In this document: positions 33,594-43,064 of the stretch, in pieces
Numbering within the stretch: the first letter of the stretch is position 1
Layout: the number at the start of each line of letters is the position of its first letter
Origin: Chromobacterium violaceum ATCC 12472
GTDB taxonomy: Bacteria > Pseudomonadota > Gammaproteobacteria > Burkholderiales > Chromobacteriaceae
Assembly (NCBI RefSeq): GCF_000007705.1
Contig: NC_005085.1
Coordinates: 1,807,752-1,871,751, forward strand
Reading direction: 5' to 3'
DNA: 64,000 bases
The notes under the pieces: generated by a model
What the model saw: only the letters and a program-made list of their open reading frames with translations
Told to the model about the DNA's origin: nothing
Database searches by the model: none
Made by a program: the position numbers and the translations under genes

Positions 33594-33998
33594 ATGTCAT
33601 TCCGCGACATCTCGCGCATCGCCGGTTCCGCCATGACCGCGCAGACGGTGCGCCTCAATACCGTGGCCAGCAACATCGCCAACGCCGACACCGCTTCCGG
33701 CGCGGAACAGTCCGCCTACCGCGGCCGCAAACCCGTGTTCAGCAGCCAGATGCAGGGCGAGGGCATGGGCGTGCAGGTGCTGGACGTGGTGCAGAACCAG
33801 GAGCCGGTGCGCAAGGCGCACGAGCCGGGCAACCCGCTGGCCGACGCCGACGGCAACGTTTTCTACAGCAACGTCAACGCGGTGGAGGAAATGACCGACA
33901 TGCTGTCCGCCACCCGCGCCTTCCAGACCAATGTCGAGGTGCTGGCCAAGGTGAAGACCATGCAGCAGGACCTGCTGAAACTGGGAGATAGCGCATGA
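33594..33998 (+). CDS. flgC: Flagellar proximal rod protein FlgC
   Basis: The 134-residue protein begins 'ISRIAGSAMTAQTVRLNTVA' and continues SNIANADTASG (rod motif), ending with the conserved 'NVNAVEEMTDMLSATRAFQT' and NVEVLAKVK. It forms the proximal rod with FlgB and FlgF. It starts four bases after the flgB stop and overlaps flgD by ATGA, so the three genes are translationally coupled. Confidence 0.92.
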   Translation: MSFRDISRIAGSAMTAQTVRLNTVASNIANADTASGAEQSAYRGRKPVFSSQMQGEGMGVQVLDVVQNQEPVRKAHEPGNPLADADGNVFYSNVNAVEEMTDMLSATRAFQTNVEVLAKVKTMQQDLLKLGDSA

Positions 33999-34672
33999 GC
34001 GTGGAACAGGCGCAGGCGCGGCAATTCAGCGCAAGCAACCAGCAGGGCGGCGAACAGAAGGTCGCCCCGGCGGCGGGCAAGAACGGCGCCCAGCCGGGCA
34101 ACGACATGTTCATGACGCTGTTGCTGGCGCAGATCCGCAACCAGAGCCCGCTGGATCCGGCCGATCCGTCGCAGTTCGTCAGCCAGCTGGCGCAGATGAG
34201 CCAGATGCAGAGCACCCAGGACATGCTCAAGCAGCTGCAGAGCCAAGGCGCGATGCTGCGCGAGCTGCAGGGCGTCGCGCTGGGCGCGCAGGTGGGCAAG
34301 CCGGTGCTGCTGCAGACCGACCGCATCCGCAGCGACGGCCAGGGCGAGCTGAACGGCCGCTTGACGCTGTCCGGGCAGGAGGAAAGCGCGACGCTGATCC
34401 TGACCGACGCGGCCGGCCAGCGCACCCGCATCGAGCTGGGCAAGCGCGAGGCCGGCGCATCGGATTTCAAGATCAAGCTGGCCGACTACCACCTCGCCGC
34501 CGGCAACTACCAGGTGGAGCTGTCCACCGCGTCCGGCAGCAAGGGGCTGTTCGAGCTGAAGGCCGAGGTCAGCGGCGTGCGCCTGCCGGTCAACGGCGGC
34601 GAGCCGGTGCTGAGCCTGGCCGGCCTCGGCGACTTCCCCGCTTCTTCCGTATCCGCCTTGCTTTCCGCTTAA
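33995..34672 (+). CDS. flgD: Flagellar hook-capping protein FlgD
   Basis: The 225-residue protein has the FlgD N-terminal signature 'FMTLLLAQIRNQSPLDPADP' and SQFVSQLAQMSQMQS (about residues 42-75), then a FlgD Ig-like/Tudor region with 'GAQVGKPVLLQTDRI'. It is the scaffold that caps the growing hook and allows FlgE polymerisation. The start codon overlaps the flgC stop. Confidence 0.92.
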   Translation: MSVEQAQARQFSASNQQGGEQKVAPAAGKNGAQPGNDMFMTLLLAQIRNQSPLDPADPSQFVSQLAQMSQMQSTQDMLKQLQSQGAMLRELQGVALGAQVGKPVLLQTDRIRSDGQGELNGRLTLSGQEESATLILTDAAGQRTRIELGKREAGASDFKIKLADYHLAAGNYQVELSTASGSKGLFELKAEVSGVRLPVNGGEPVLSLAGLGDFPASSVSALLSA

Positions 34673-34690
34673 GCCACCCCGGAGATAACC

Positions 34691-35872
34691 ATGAGCTTCG
34701 AGATCGCCCTTTCCGGCATCAACGCCGTCAACAACCAGCTGGGCAGCGTCAGCGACAACATCGCCAACTCCGGCACCTACGGCTTCAAGTCCGGCCGGGT
34801 GACTTTTGCCTCCGCCTACGCCGGCAGCCAGGCGATGGGTGTCAACGCCAATCCCAACAGCCAGAACATCGGCCGCAATGGCGGCCTGGTCAACACCGGC
34901 CGCGCGCTGGACGCCGCCATCGACGGCCGCGGCTTCTACGTGTCGCGCAGCGTCGCCGGCGCCGTGAGCTACAGCCGGGTGGGCATTTTCGACACCGACA
35001 AGGATGGCTACTTGGTCGATAACTACGGCGGCCGCGTGCAGGGCTACGCCCAGTCCGAGGGCGGCGCGCTGGGCGCGCTGGGCGACATCCAGATCCCGAC
35101 CGGCAACATCGCGGCCAAACCCAGCGACCAGCTGAAGTACTCTGGCAATATGTCGGCCGGCTGGGCGGTGCAGACGGTGCCGTTCGACAAGGGCGTGTCG
35201 CAAAGCTTCAACCATTCCACGGTGTCGCCGGTGTACGACTCGCTGGGCAACAAGCACAATCTCACCCAGTACTTCTGCAAGAGCGCCGACAGCACCATCA
35301 CCGTCCACTACCAGCTGGACGACAAGATGCTGCCCGCCACCACCGACCTGAAGTTCGACACCGCCGGCAAGATGACGCAGCCCACCGCCGCGGTGGACCT
35401 GGACCTGGGCACGCCCGCCGGCGCCAACGCGCTGAAAGTGGCGGTGGACTACAGCGGCACCACCCAGTTCGCCGGCGAGCCCAGCACCGTGCGCAACGCG
35501 GCCAACGGCTACCCGCCGGGCGCGCGCACCGGTGTCAGCCTGGGCGAGAACGGCGAGGTCATCGTCAGCTACAGCAACGACCAGAAGCAGGTCGTCGCCC
35601 GCCTGGCCATCGCCAACTTCGCCAACCAGGGCGCGCTGACCGCCGCGTCGCAGACCAGCTGGCAGGAATCGTCGGCATCGGGTCCGGCGCTGCTGTCGCC
35701 GGCCGGCAGCAATATGGCCGGCAAGCTGGTCACCAGCTCGCTGGAGCAATCCAACGTCGACGTCACCTCCGAACTGGTGTCGCTGATGACCGCGCAGCGT
35801 AACTACCAGGCCAACACCAAGGTGATCTCCACCGAGAACCAGGTGATGCAGGCGCTGATGCAGGCGGTGTAA
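34691..35872 (+). CDS. flgE: Flagellar hook protein FlgE
   Basis: The 393-residue protein begins 'MSFEIALSGINAVNNQLGSV' followed by SDNIANSGTYGFKSG, the hook-protein N-terminal signature, and ends 'SNVDVTSELVSLMTAQRNYQ' and ANTKVISTENQVMQ, the matching C-terminal helix. The length is close to the 400-residue standard. GGAGATAACC gives a strong ribosome binding site. It forms the universal joint linking basal body and filament. Confidence 0.93.
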   Translation: MSFEIALSGINAVNNQLGSVSDNIANSGTYGFKSGRVTFASAYAGSQAMGVNANPNSQNIGRNGGLVNTGRALDAAIDGRGFYVSRSVAGAVSYSRVGIFDTDKDGYLVDNYGGRVQGYAQSEGGALGALGDIQIPTGNIAAKPSDQLKYSGNMSAGWAVQTVPFDKGVSQSFNHSTVSPVYDSLGNKHNLTQYFCKSADSTITVHYQLDDKMLPATTDLKFDTAGKMTQPTAAVDLDLGTPAGANALKVAVDYSGTTQFAGEPSTVRNAANGYPPGARTGVSLGENGEVIVSYSNDQKQVVARLAIANFANQGALTAASQTSWQESSASGPALLSPAGSNMAGKLVTSSLEQSNVDVTSELVSLMTAQRNYQANTKVISTENQVMQALMQAV

Positions 35873-35876
35873 GGCG

Positions 35877-36608
35877 ATGGACAAGCTGATCTACACCGCG
35901 ATGAGCGGCGCCGGCCGCATGCTGCGCGCGCAGCAGATCCACGCCAACAACCTGGCCAACGCCGAAACCGGCGGCTTCCGCGCCGACATCGACACCGCCG
36001 TCAGCCAGCAGGTGCCGGGCTACGGCTACGACGCGCGCCTGCTGAGTCAGAACGCGCCGACCGCGTTGTCCGACCGCAACGGCACGGTGGTGGAAACCGG
36101 CCGCGACCTGGACATCGCGCTGCAGGGCGACGGCTTTTTCGCCGTTTCCGCGCCTGACGGCAGCGAGGCCTACACCCGCGCCGGCAGCATGGTGGCGGGG
36201 CCGGACGGCACGCTCAGCGTCAATGGCCACCCGGTGTTGGGCGACGGCGGCCCGATCCGCCTGCCCGAAGGCTTCCTCAAGGTCAGCGTGGCCGCCGACG
36301 GCACGATTTCCGTGCTGAACCCGGACGACGCCGCGATGCAGCCGGTGGACAAGCTCAAGCTGGTCAAGCCCGATCCGCGCGAGGTGGGCAAGCGCCCCGA
36401 CGGGCTGATCGCCGCCCGCCAGGGCGGGCCGCTGCCGGTGGACGACAGCGTGCGGGTGCAGAGCGGCCACCTGGAGCGCAGCAATGTGTCCGCGGTGGAG
36501 GAAATGGTGTCCACCATGACGCTCAACCGCAATTTCGAGATGCAGATGAAACTGTTCAACGCCGCCAGCGACATGAACGAGGCGGGCAACCGCCTGGTGC
36601 GCGGCTGA
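35877..36608 (+). CDS. flgF: Flagellar proximal rod protein FlgF
   Basis: The 243-residue protein has 'MDKLIYTAMSGAGRMLRAQQ' and HANNLANAETGGFRAD at the N-terminus and 'LERSNVSAVEEMVSTMTLNR' near the C-terminus. Length and motifs match FlgF (about 250) rather than FlgG. It begins four bases after flgE. Confidence 0.92.
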   Translation: MDKLIYTAMSGAGRMLRAQQIHANNLANAETGGFRADIDTAVSQQVPGYGYDARLLSQNAPTALSDRNGTVVETGRDLDIALQGDGFFAVSAPDGSEAYTRAGSMVAGPDGTLSVNGHPVLGDGGPIRLPEGFLKVSVAADGTISVLNPDDAAMQPVDKLKLVKPDPREVGKRPDGLIAARQGGPLPVDDSVRVQSGHLERSNVSAVEEMVSTMTLNRNFEMQMKLFNAASDMNEAGNRLVRG

Positions 36609-36620
36609 ACGGCCGACTGA

Positions 36621-37421
36621 TTGGGAGATACGATGAATCCGGCACTTTGGATCAGCAAGACCGGCATACAGGCGCAGGACGCGCGCCTGACCGCCATCGC
36701 CAACAACCTGGCCAACGTCAACACCACCGGCTTCAAGCGCGACCGCATGATATTCGAAGACCTGTTCTACCAGGTCGAGAAGCAGCCCGGCAGCAAGGTG
36801 GACGACAACAACGTGTCGCCGTCCGGCGTGCAGATGGGCAACGGCACCCGGCTGGTGGGCAGCCAGAAGGTGTTCACCGAGGGCAACATCACCACCACCA
36901 ACCAGAGCCTGGACGTGGCCATCATCGGCCAGGGCTTCCTGCAGGTGAAGATGGCCAACGGCGAGACCGGCTACACCCGGGCGGGGCAGCTGAGCCTGAG
37001 CAAGGACGGCGTGCTGCAGACCGCCCAGGGCCTGCCGCTGGAGCCCGAGATCCGCATCCCGGCCGACGCCACCAAGATTTCGATCAGCGAAACCGGCGAG
37101 GTCGCCGTGACCCGCGGCAGCGGCACCACGCCGGAAGCGGTGGACCGCATCCAGCTGGCCAGCTTCATCAATCCGGCCGGCCTGCTGGCGCTGGGCGACA
37201 ATCTGTTCCAGAAAACCGACGCCAGCGGCGACGCCAACCCAGGCGATCCCGGCAACGGCGCGCTGGGCAAGCTGAAGCAGGGCAGCCTGGAAGGCTCCAA
37301 TGTGCAGGTGGTGGAAGAGATGGTGGACATGATCGCCGCCCAGCGCACCTACGAGATGAACACCAAGGTGCTGTCCGCCGCCGACAATATGCTGCAGCAA
37401 CTGGGCCAGTCGGTACGATGA
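36621..37421 (+). CDS. flgG: Flagellar distal rod protein FlgG
   Basis: The 266-residue protein has the FlgG signature '[20 protein letters not shown]' and [15 protein letters not shown], with 'FEDLFYQ' just after, and ends '[20 protein letters not shown]' and [16 protein letters not shown]. It builds the distal rod that passes through the P and L rings. GGGAGATACG precedes the ATG. Its stop overlaps the flgH start (ATGA). Confidence 0.93.
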   Translation: MGDTMNPALWISKTGIQAQDARLTAIANNLANVNTTGFKRDRMIFEDLFYQVEKQPGSKVDDNNVSPSGVQMGNGTRLVGSQKVFTEGNITTTNQSLDVAIIGQGFLQVKMANGETGYTRAGQLSLSKDGVLQTAQGLPLEPEIRIPADATKISISETGEVAVTRGSGTTPEAVDRIQLASFINPAGLLALGDNLFQKTDASGDANPGDPGNGALGKLKQGSLEGSNVQVVEEMVDMIAAQRTYEMNTKVLSAADNMLQQLGQSVR

Positions 37422-38071
37422 CGCTTGCCCGCCTCGCGCCGCTGGCCGCCTTGCTGCTGGCGGCCTGCGCCCAGTTCCAGCCGCCTCCGCCGGAGCCGGA
37501 TCCGCTGCCCGACCTGATGCGCCAGCAAACTTCGCTGCCGCAGGGCGGCGGCGTGTTCACCGCCGGCGGCTCGCTGTCGCTGACTTCGGACAACCGCGCC
37601 TTCCGCCCCGGCGACGTGCTGACCGTGGTGCTGGAGGAGACCACCCAGGCCAGCAAGCAGGCCGGCACCAGCTTCGGCAAGAAGTCCGGCGCCAAGATCG
37701 GCCCTTCGCTGATCGGCAACACCACTTTCAACGCCCAGGTCGGCATCGACGCCAACCGCGACTTCAACGGCTCGTCCAGCTCCACCCAGCAGAACGCGCT
37801 GGCCGGCTCGCTGACCGTAGTGGTGCACCGGGTGCTGCCCAACGGCCTGCTGCAGGTCAAGGGCGAGAAGCAGCTGACGCTGAACCAGGGCGAGGAGATG
37901 CTGCGCGTGGCGGGCTACGTGCGGGTGGAGGACATCGACACCGACAACCGCGTGTCCTCGCTGCGCATCGCCAACGCCCGCATCGGCTATTCCGGCAGCG
38001 GCGCGCTGGCCGACGCCAACAGCCCGGGCTGGCTGATGCGCTTCTTCGCCAGTCCCTTGATGCCGTTCTAG
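37418..38071 (+). CDS. flgH: Flagellar L-ring lipoprotein FlgH
   Basis: The 217-residue protein has a lipoprotein signal with lipobox LLAAC (Cys at about residue 17) and the FlgH core: '[20 protein letters not shown]', '[20 protein letters not shown]', '[20 protein letters not shown]', '[12 protein letters not shown]' and the ending '[14 protein letters not shown]'. It forms the outer-membrane L ring. The ATG is within the last codons of flgG. Confidence 0.93.
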   Translation: MTLARLAPLAALLLAACAQFQPPPPEPDPLPDLMRQQTSLPQGGGVFTAGGSLSLTSDNRAFRPGDVLTVVLEETTQASKQAGTSFGKKSGAKIGPSLIGNTTFNAQVGIDANRDFNGSSSSTQQNALAGSLTVVVHRVLPNGLLQVKGEKQLTLNQGEEMLRVAGYVRVEDIDTDNRVSSLRIANARIGYSGSGALADANSPGWLMRFFASPLMPF

Positions 38072-38079
38072 GGTTCGCA

Positions 38080-39186
38080 ATGATATTCAAACAGATTCGA
38101 CGCCTGATCGCCGCCGCCTTGCTGGCGGCGTTGTCGCTGCCGGCCGCGGCCCAGCCGCTGCGGCAGCTGGTCAATGTGGAAGGCATACGCGACAACCAGT
38201 TGATAGGCTACGGCATCGTCGTCGGCCTGGACGGCACCGGCGACAACTCCCAGGTCAAGTTCTCCGGCCAGTCGGTCGCCAACATGCTCAAGCAGTTCGG
38301 CCTCAAGATGCCGGAGAAGACCGACACCCGCGTCAAGAACGTGGCCGCGGTGATGGTCAGCGCCAGCCTGCCGCCCGGCTACAGCCGCGGCCAGACCATA
38401 GACGTGACCGTGTCGTCGCTGGGCGACGCCAAGAGCCTGCGGGGCGGCACCCTGCTGCTCACTCAGCTGAAGGCGGCCAACGGCGAAGTGTACGCGCTGG
38501 CCCAGGGCAGCGTGGTGATAGGCGGCCTGTCGGCGCAGGGCAAGAGCGGCTCCAGCGTCACCGTCAACACGCCCACCGCCGGCCGCATTCCCAACGGCGC
38601 GTCGATCGAGCGCGAGATTCCCAGCGATTTCGAGCAGGGCGACAGCATACGCCTGAGCCTGCGCCGCCCCAGTTTCGAGACCGCGACCAATGTGGTGCGG
38701 GCGATCAACCGCAACTACGGCAAGATCGCCACCACCCGCAACGCCACCACCATCGAGGTGAGGGCGCCCGGCGATCCGACCGAGCGCGTCGCCTTCGTCG
38801 CGCGGCTGGAGAAGATGAACGTCGACGTCGGCGCCGAAATCCCGCGCGTGGTGTTCAACTCCCGCACCGGCACCGTGGTGATCAGCGAGGGCGTCACCGT
38901 GCGCCCGGCCGCGGTGTCGCACGGCAGCCTGCGTGTGGTGATTTCGGAGTCGTCCCAGGTCAGCCAGCCCGGCCCGTTCAGCAACGGCACCACCCAGGTG
39001 GTGCCCGACTCGCGGGTGCAGGTGGAGCAGGGCCAGGGGCGGATGTTCAAGTGGCCGGCCGGCGCCAGCCTGCGCGCCATCATCGACACGGTCAACCGCA
39101 CCGGCGCGACGCCGGACGACGTGATGGCCATCCTGCAGGCGCTGGACCAGGCCGGCGCGATAGACGGCGAACTGGTGGTGATCTGA
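38080..39186 (+). CDS. flgI: Flagellar P-ring protein FlgI
   Basis: The 368-residue protein has a cleaved signal peptide (ending [10 protein letters not shown]) and FlgI landmarks '[20 protein letters not shown]', '[20 protein letters not shown]', '[20 protein letters not shown]' and '[20 protein letters not shown]'. It makes the periplasmic P ring, chaperoned by FlgA. It begins eight bases after flgH and shares one base with the flgJ start. Confidence 0.94.
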   Translation: MIFKQIRRLIAAALLAALSLPAAAQPLRQLVNVEGIRDNQLIGYGIVVGLDGTGDNSQVKFSGQSVANMLKQFGLKMPEKTDTRVKNVAAVMVSASLPPGYSRGQTIDVTVSSLGDAKSLRGGTLLLTQLKAANGEVYALAQGSVVIGGLSAQGKSGSSVTVNTPTAGRIPNGASIEREIPSDFEQGDSIRLSLRRPSFETATNVVRAINRNYGKIATTRNATTIEVRAPGDPTERVAFVARLEKMNVDVGAEIPRVVFNSRTGTVVISEGVTVRPAAVSHGSLRVVISESSQVSQPGPFSNGTTQVVPDSRVQVEQGQGRMFKWPAGASLRAIIDTVNRTGATPDDVMAILQALDQAGAIDGELVVI

Positions 39187-39611
39187 TGCTGAACAACGAT
39201 TTGCAGAATCCCGCGCCGAACGCCGGCGGCGGGGAGGGCGCGGTGGCCCCCGCCAATCCCGAGTACCGCAAGAAGGCGGAAAAGGCGGCCGAGATGTTCG
39301 AGGCGCAGTTCGTGCGAGAGATGTTCAAGCAGATGCGCAAGACCACCCGCGAGATGGCCGGCGAGGACAGCATTTTCGCCAGCTCCGTCAACGCCGACAT
39401 GCTGGACATCGCCGACGGCGCCCTGGCCGACCAGCTGGCCAGCCAGCGCACCTTCGGCATCGCCAAGGTCATCCTGGCCCAACTGCTGCCGGAGAATGGG
39501 AATATTCCCGTTAAGGACGTGGACGCCGCCGTCGCCAGTCTGAAGCAGGGCCGGGATGCCGGCCAGGGCCTGGCGGCCTTCGCCCCGGCCATGTTCCCAC
39601 TCACCAAGTGA
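39186..39611 (+). CDS. flgJ: Rod-binding protein FlgJ without the muramidase domain
   Basis: The 141-residue protein contains the FlgJ rod-binding domain ('AEMFEAQFVREMFKQMRKTT', 'DMLDIADGALADQLASQRTF'). It stops where the peptidoglycan-hydrolase (glucosaminidase) domain would begin; standard beta/gammaproteobacterial FlgJ is about 310 residues. No hydrolase gene is adjacent, so another enzyme must open the peptidoglycan for this rod. The TGATG junction with flgI couples translation. The single-domain form supports the idea that this is a secondary flagellar system. Confidence 0.9.
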   Translation: MLNNDLQNPAPNAGGGEGAVAPANPEYRKKAEKAAEMFEAQFVREMFKQMRKTTREMAGEDSIFASSVNADMLDIADGALADQLASQRTFGIAKVILAQLLPENGNIPVKDVDAAVASLKQGRDAGQGLAAFAPAMFPLTK

Positions 39612-39623
39612 TGACAGCCAACC

Positions 39624-40991
39624 ATGCGCATGATCAATAACGCGCTGTCCGGCGCCCAGGCGGCGCAGGTCGCGTTGAACACCGCCAGCCAGAACATCGC
39701 CAACCAGCAGACGCCCGGCTATTCCCGCCAGGGCGTGGTGCTGGCCACCCAGGCGCCGGGCGCCGGAGACCCGCTGAGCGCCGGCTACGGCGTCAACGTC
39801 AGCAATGTCCGCCGCTTCAGCGACGACTACAAGAATCTGCTGCAGTGGCAGGCCGCTTCCAATGTCGGCTCGCGGGCCGCGGCCCAGCCTTATTTCACCC
39901 AGCTGGAAAAGGTGATGGGCAGCAAGGGCAGCAGCCTGTCCGACGGCTTCGACCAGTTCTTCGCCGCGCTGAACGCCGCCAGCCTGGACTCCAACACCAT
40001 GCGCGACCAGGTGATCCGCTCGGCCGACGCGCTGGCCCAGCGCTTCAACAACCTGGACGGCGTGCTGACCTCGCAGCTGGCGGCCATCTCCGAGCAGCGC
40101 AACGCGACGCTGACGCAGATCAACAGCGCCACCGCCAACCTGGCGGCGCTGAACGAGAAGCTGATGTCGGCCAAGGCCCAGGGCATCAACACCTCCGGTC
40201 TGGAGGACGAGCGCGACCGCCAGGTGGACGCGCTGTCCTCGCTGATCGAGGTCAGGGTGGTGGCGCAGCCGGACGGCAGCAAGTCCATCTCGCTGAAGAA
40301 CGGCTTGCCGCTGGTGACCGGCGACAGCGCGGCCACGCTGAGCAGCGAGGCCCAGCCTGACGGCAGCCAGCAGTTGAAGCTGGCCTTCGGCACCGAGAAG
40401 TACGCGATGCCGGGCGGCGACCTGGGCGGCCAGCTGGGCGGCCTCAACCGCTTCGAAACCGAAAACCTGCGGCCGGTGCAGGCCCAGGTGCGCACGCTGG
40501 CCGGCGAGCTGGCCACCCGCGTCAACGACCAGCTGGCCAAGGGCTACGACATGAACGGCCAGCCGGGCAAGCCGCTGTTCCAGTACGACGCCGGCGCCGC
40601 CCACGGCCTGCTGCAGACCACCGGCATCCTTTCCGCCGAGCTCGGCTTTTCCGCCGATCCGGCCAAGCCGGGCAACAACGACAATCTGCGCGAGGTGCTG
40701 AAGGTCAAGCAGCAGGCGTTCCCGCTGGCCGGCATCGGCAATGTGACCTTGGGCGACGCCTATTCGCAGATGATCGGCCACCTCGCCATTTCCAGCCAGC
40801 AGAACTCGTCCAGCCTCGATACCGCCAACGTGATCCGCGCCGAGGCGGAAAAGAACTGGCAGAGCACCTCCGGCGTCCAGCGCGACGAAGAGGCGGTCAG
40901 CCTGATCGAATACCAGAAGATGTACCAGGCCAACATGAAAGTGATAGCGGTGGCCAACCAGCTGTTCGAAAGCACCTTGGCCATCCTGTAA
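39624..40991 (+). CDS. flgK: Hook-filament junction protein FlgK (HAP1)
   Basis: The 455-residue protein begins 'INNALSGAQAAQVALNTASQ' and NIANQQTPGYSRQGVV, and ends with 'AVSLIEYQKMYQANMKVIAV' and ANQLFESTLAIL, the matching N- and C-terminal HAP1 motifs. It is shorter than Salmonella FlgK (about 550), mainly through a smaller central domain. It joins the hook to FlgL and the filament. Confidence 0.92.
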   Translation: MRMINNALSGAQAAQVALNTASQNIANQQTPGYSRQGVVLATQAPGAGDPLSAGYGVNVSNVRRFSDDYKNLLQWQAASNVGSRAAAQPYFTQLEKVMGSKGSSLSDGFDQFFAALNAASLDSNTMRDQVIRSADALAQRFNNLDGVLTSQLAAISEQRNATLTQINSATANLAALNEKLMSAKAQGINTSGLEDERDRQVDALSSLIEVRVVAQPDGSKSISLKNGLPLVTGDSAATLSSEAQPDGSQQLKLAFGTEKYAMPGGDLGGQLGGLNRFETENLRPVQAQVRTLAGELATRVNDQLAKGYDMNGQPGKPLFQYDAGAAHGLLQTTGILSAELGFSADPAKPGNNDNLREVLKVKQQAFPLAGIGNVTLGDAYSQMIGHLAISSQQNSSSLDTANVIRAEAEKNWQSTSGVQRDEEAVSLIEYQKMYQANMKVIAVANQLFESTLAIL

Positions 40992-41000
40992 GGACCTAGC

Positions 41001-41909
41001 ATGCGTATCTCCAGCAACCAGTACCAATCCGTCGTGCTGTTGGCCATGCAGAACAGCAGCGCCGGCATGTCCGAGCTTTTGCAGAAGATGTCCAGCGGCC
41101 AGAGCATGCTGGTGCCGTCGGAAAACCCGATCGCCAGCGTGCGCCTGCTGCGCCTGCAGCGCGAAGAGGCGTCGCTGCAGCAGTACCGCGACAATATCGG
41201 CGCGCTCAAGTCGCAGCTGACCAAGAACGAAACGCTGCTGGACGGCATCAGCGCCAATCTGCGCGACGCGCGCGACCTGCTGGTGGCCGCGGCCAACCAG
41301 CCGCCGACCGACGACCTGAAGGCGATGGCCTCGCCGCTGGTCAGCCTGCGCGACAGCATCCTGTACGCGGCCAATACCAAGGACAGCGAAGGCCGCTACA
41401 TGTTTTCCGGCAGCGCCGTGAACAACGCGGCCATCGTCGTCGACGACACTCAGCCGGCCGGCAGCCGCTACCGCTACAACGGCAACGGCGACCGCCAGCG
41501 GGTGACGGTGGGCGAGGGCGTGACCGAGGCGTCCAACGTCACGCTGGAGTCGATGGCGCCGCTGCTCAACCAGCTGGACAAGGCGATCGCCACGCTGCAG
41601 AGCCCGACGCTGGACAGCAAGGACCCGGCGGTGGGCGCCACCATCCGCGAGGTGATGGGCGGCGTGGACACGGCGCTTGATCGCGTGGGCGGCACCATTT
41701 CCGAGCTGGGTGGCGCGCAGAACGTGCTGAAGACGCTGGACGGCAACCACGACAGCCTGAGCCTGGCCAACCAGGAGAGCATCATCGAGCTGGGCAGCCT
41801 GGACTACGGCACCGCCTATATCGCCATGAACAACCTGTCGATGGCGCTGCAGACCAGCCAGAAAGCCTATGGCAAGGTCAGCCAGCTGACGCTGTTCGAC
41901 GTGATCTAA
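41001..41909 (+). CDS. flgL: Hook-filament junction protein FlgL (HAP3)
   Basis: The 302-residue protein has the flagellin-like N-terminus 'MRISSNQYQSVVLLAMQNSS' with 'LQKMSSGQSMLVPSENPIAS' (compare S-G-K-R-I-x-x-P-S-D-D-P), a central 'DSEGRYMFSGS' typical of FlgL, and the C-terminal helix 'GTAYIAMNNLSMALQTSQKA'. AAGGACCTAGC precedes the start. It sits between FlgK and flagellin. Confidence 0.92.
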   Translation: MRISSNQYQSVVLLAMQNSSAGMSELLQKMSSGQSMLVPSENPIASVRLLRLQREEASLQQYRDNIGALKSQLTKNETLLDGISANLRDARDLLVAAANQPPTDDLKAMASPLVSLRDSILYAANTKDSEGRYMFSGSAVNNAAIVVDDTQPAGSRYRYNGNGDRQRVTVGEGVTEASNVTLESMAPLLNQLDKAIATLQSPTLDSKDPAVGATIREVMGGVDTALDRVGGTISELGGAQNVLKTLDGNHDSLSLANQESIIELGSLDYGTAYIAMNNLSMALQTSQKAYGKVSQLTLFDVI

Positions 41910-41912
41910 GCC

Positions 41913-42947
41913 ATGTCCACCACTTTCAGCGGCATCAACCAGACCAGCGGCGACAAGCGCTGGAGCAAGGATGGCGCGGCGGTCGCGCCGGCGAGCCCGC
42001 GCCCGTTCTCGTCCGCCCGTCCGGCGCTGGAAAGCCCGCGCCCTTCGGCGGGCGCGGCCAGCGGCTGGCGCTACAGCACCCAGCTCAACGAGCAACTGAG
42101 CGCCGCCCAATGCGCGCTGGGCTTCGTCGACGGCATGCTGCGGCAACTGGAAAGCTTCAAGGGCAATCTTAGCCGCCAGCTGTCCCAGCGCCGGCTGGAC
42201 AGCGACGGTCTGAAGCAGCAGCGCGGCGAACTGGATGCCGACTGGCGACGCCGCCAGGCAGACAGCGCCGGCAGCCTGGACAGCCAGCTGCGCCTGTCGC
42301 TTGGGGCGCCGGCGCGGCAAAGCTTCACCGTGCGCGGACTGGACCTGGACAGCCTGACCGGCGGGCAGCCGGAAACCCTGGTGTTCGCGCTGGACGGACA
42401 GACCGCGCCGGCCGCGGTGCGGGTGGGCGACGGTATCGGCCGCGATGCCGTTTTGCGCCGCCTGAACCAGGCGCTGGGTCCGCTGGGCGTGCGCTGCGAG
42501 CTGGACGACCACGGCCGCCTTGGCTTCAGCTGCGTCGAACAGGACTGGCCCAAGCTGCGGGACAGCCTGACCGTGCGCGGCGGCGGCGTGCGCTTTCCCG
42601 GCGGCATGCCGCAGCCCTTGCCGGCCCAGGCCGAGCAGGCGGCGCTGGACGCCGGCCAATGGCAGGTGGACGATCATGCCCAGGTGCGCCAGACGCTGCA
42701 GGGCGTGGTGCGCTCCATCGCCCAATTGCAGCAGACCCGCGCGGCGATCAACAGCGCGATCGCCGAGGCCAGGCAGTCGATCAGCCAGCTGGCCCGCACC
42801 GACGAGCAGAGCTGGGCCAGCGGCTTCGCCAGCGATTTCAACGCCCGCCTCAACCAGACCGCCGATTTCAATCATCTGCAGCAACTGGTGCCGGCATTGC
42901 TCGGCATCAGCCGCTACCGCGTGATCTCGCTGCTTTCGCTTCGTTGA
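41913..42947 (+). CDS. Unrecognised protein at the end of the flg operon, possibly hook/filament-associated
   Basis: The 344-residue protein starts three bases after flgL and ends before a strong terminator, so it is the last gene of the flg transcript. There is no Sec signal. Residues 1-50 are Ser/Pro/Ala-rich and disordered-looking, residues 50-125 helical. A middle beta-rich part follows ('SFTVRGLDLDSLTGGQPETL', 'VRVGDGIGRDAVLRRLNQAL', 'LGVRCELDDHGRLGFSC'), resembling the flagellin hook IN motif (a short-strand, helix, 'IN', strand repeat). A long C-terminal helical part includes 'QLQQTRAAINSAIAEARQSI'. This plan (helical ends, variable middle) is that of axial flagellar proteins exported by the flagellar type III system. 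I do not recognise a named family; a hook-associated or cap-like role is inferred from position and architecture. Confidence 0.7.
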   Translation: MSTTFSGINQTSGDKRWSKDGAAVAPASPRPFSSARPALESPRPSAGAASGWRYSTQLNEQLSAAQCALGFVDGMLRQLESFKGNLSRQLSQRRLDSDGLKQQRGELDADWRRRQADSAGSLDSQLRLSLGAPARQSFTVRGLDLDSLTGGQPETLVFALDGQTAPAAVRVGDGIGRDAVLRRLNQALGPLGVRCELDDHGRLGFSCVEQDWPKLRDSLTVRGGGVRFPGGMPQPLPAQAEQAALDAGQWQVDDHAQVRQTLQGVVRSIAQLQQTRAAINSAIAEARQSISQLARTDEQSWASGFASDFNARLNQTADFNHLQQLVPALLGISRYRVISLLSLR

Positions 42948-42972
42948 CGGACCACAGCGGGTACGTCTTGAC

Positions 42973-42999
42973 GGCTGTCCCTCCCGGGCAGCCTTTTTT
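42973..42999 (+). terminator. Terminator of the flg operon
   Basis: The stem GGCTGTCC / GGGCAGCC (one G-U pair) with a CTCCC loop is followed by six T residues, 25 bp after the last gene's stop. Confidence 0.85.
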
Positions 43000-43064
43000 C
43001 ATGCCGGCTACATACCTGCTTAACATGTCCATGGCATGATTAACAGTTTCGCAAGGAAGCCGCA

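Noticed and set aside
38715-42884. A 1389-codon open frame on the minus strand across flgI-flgL
   Set aside because: It is antisense to five unmistakable flagellar genes, has His/Gln/Ala/Arg-rich low-complexity content and no recognisable domain; it is a by-product of high GC and codon bias.
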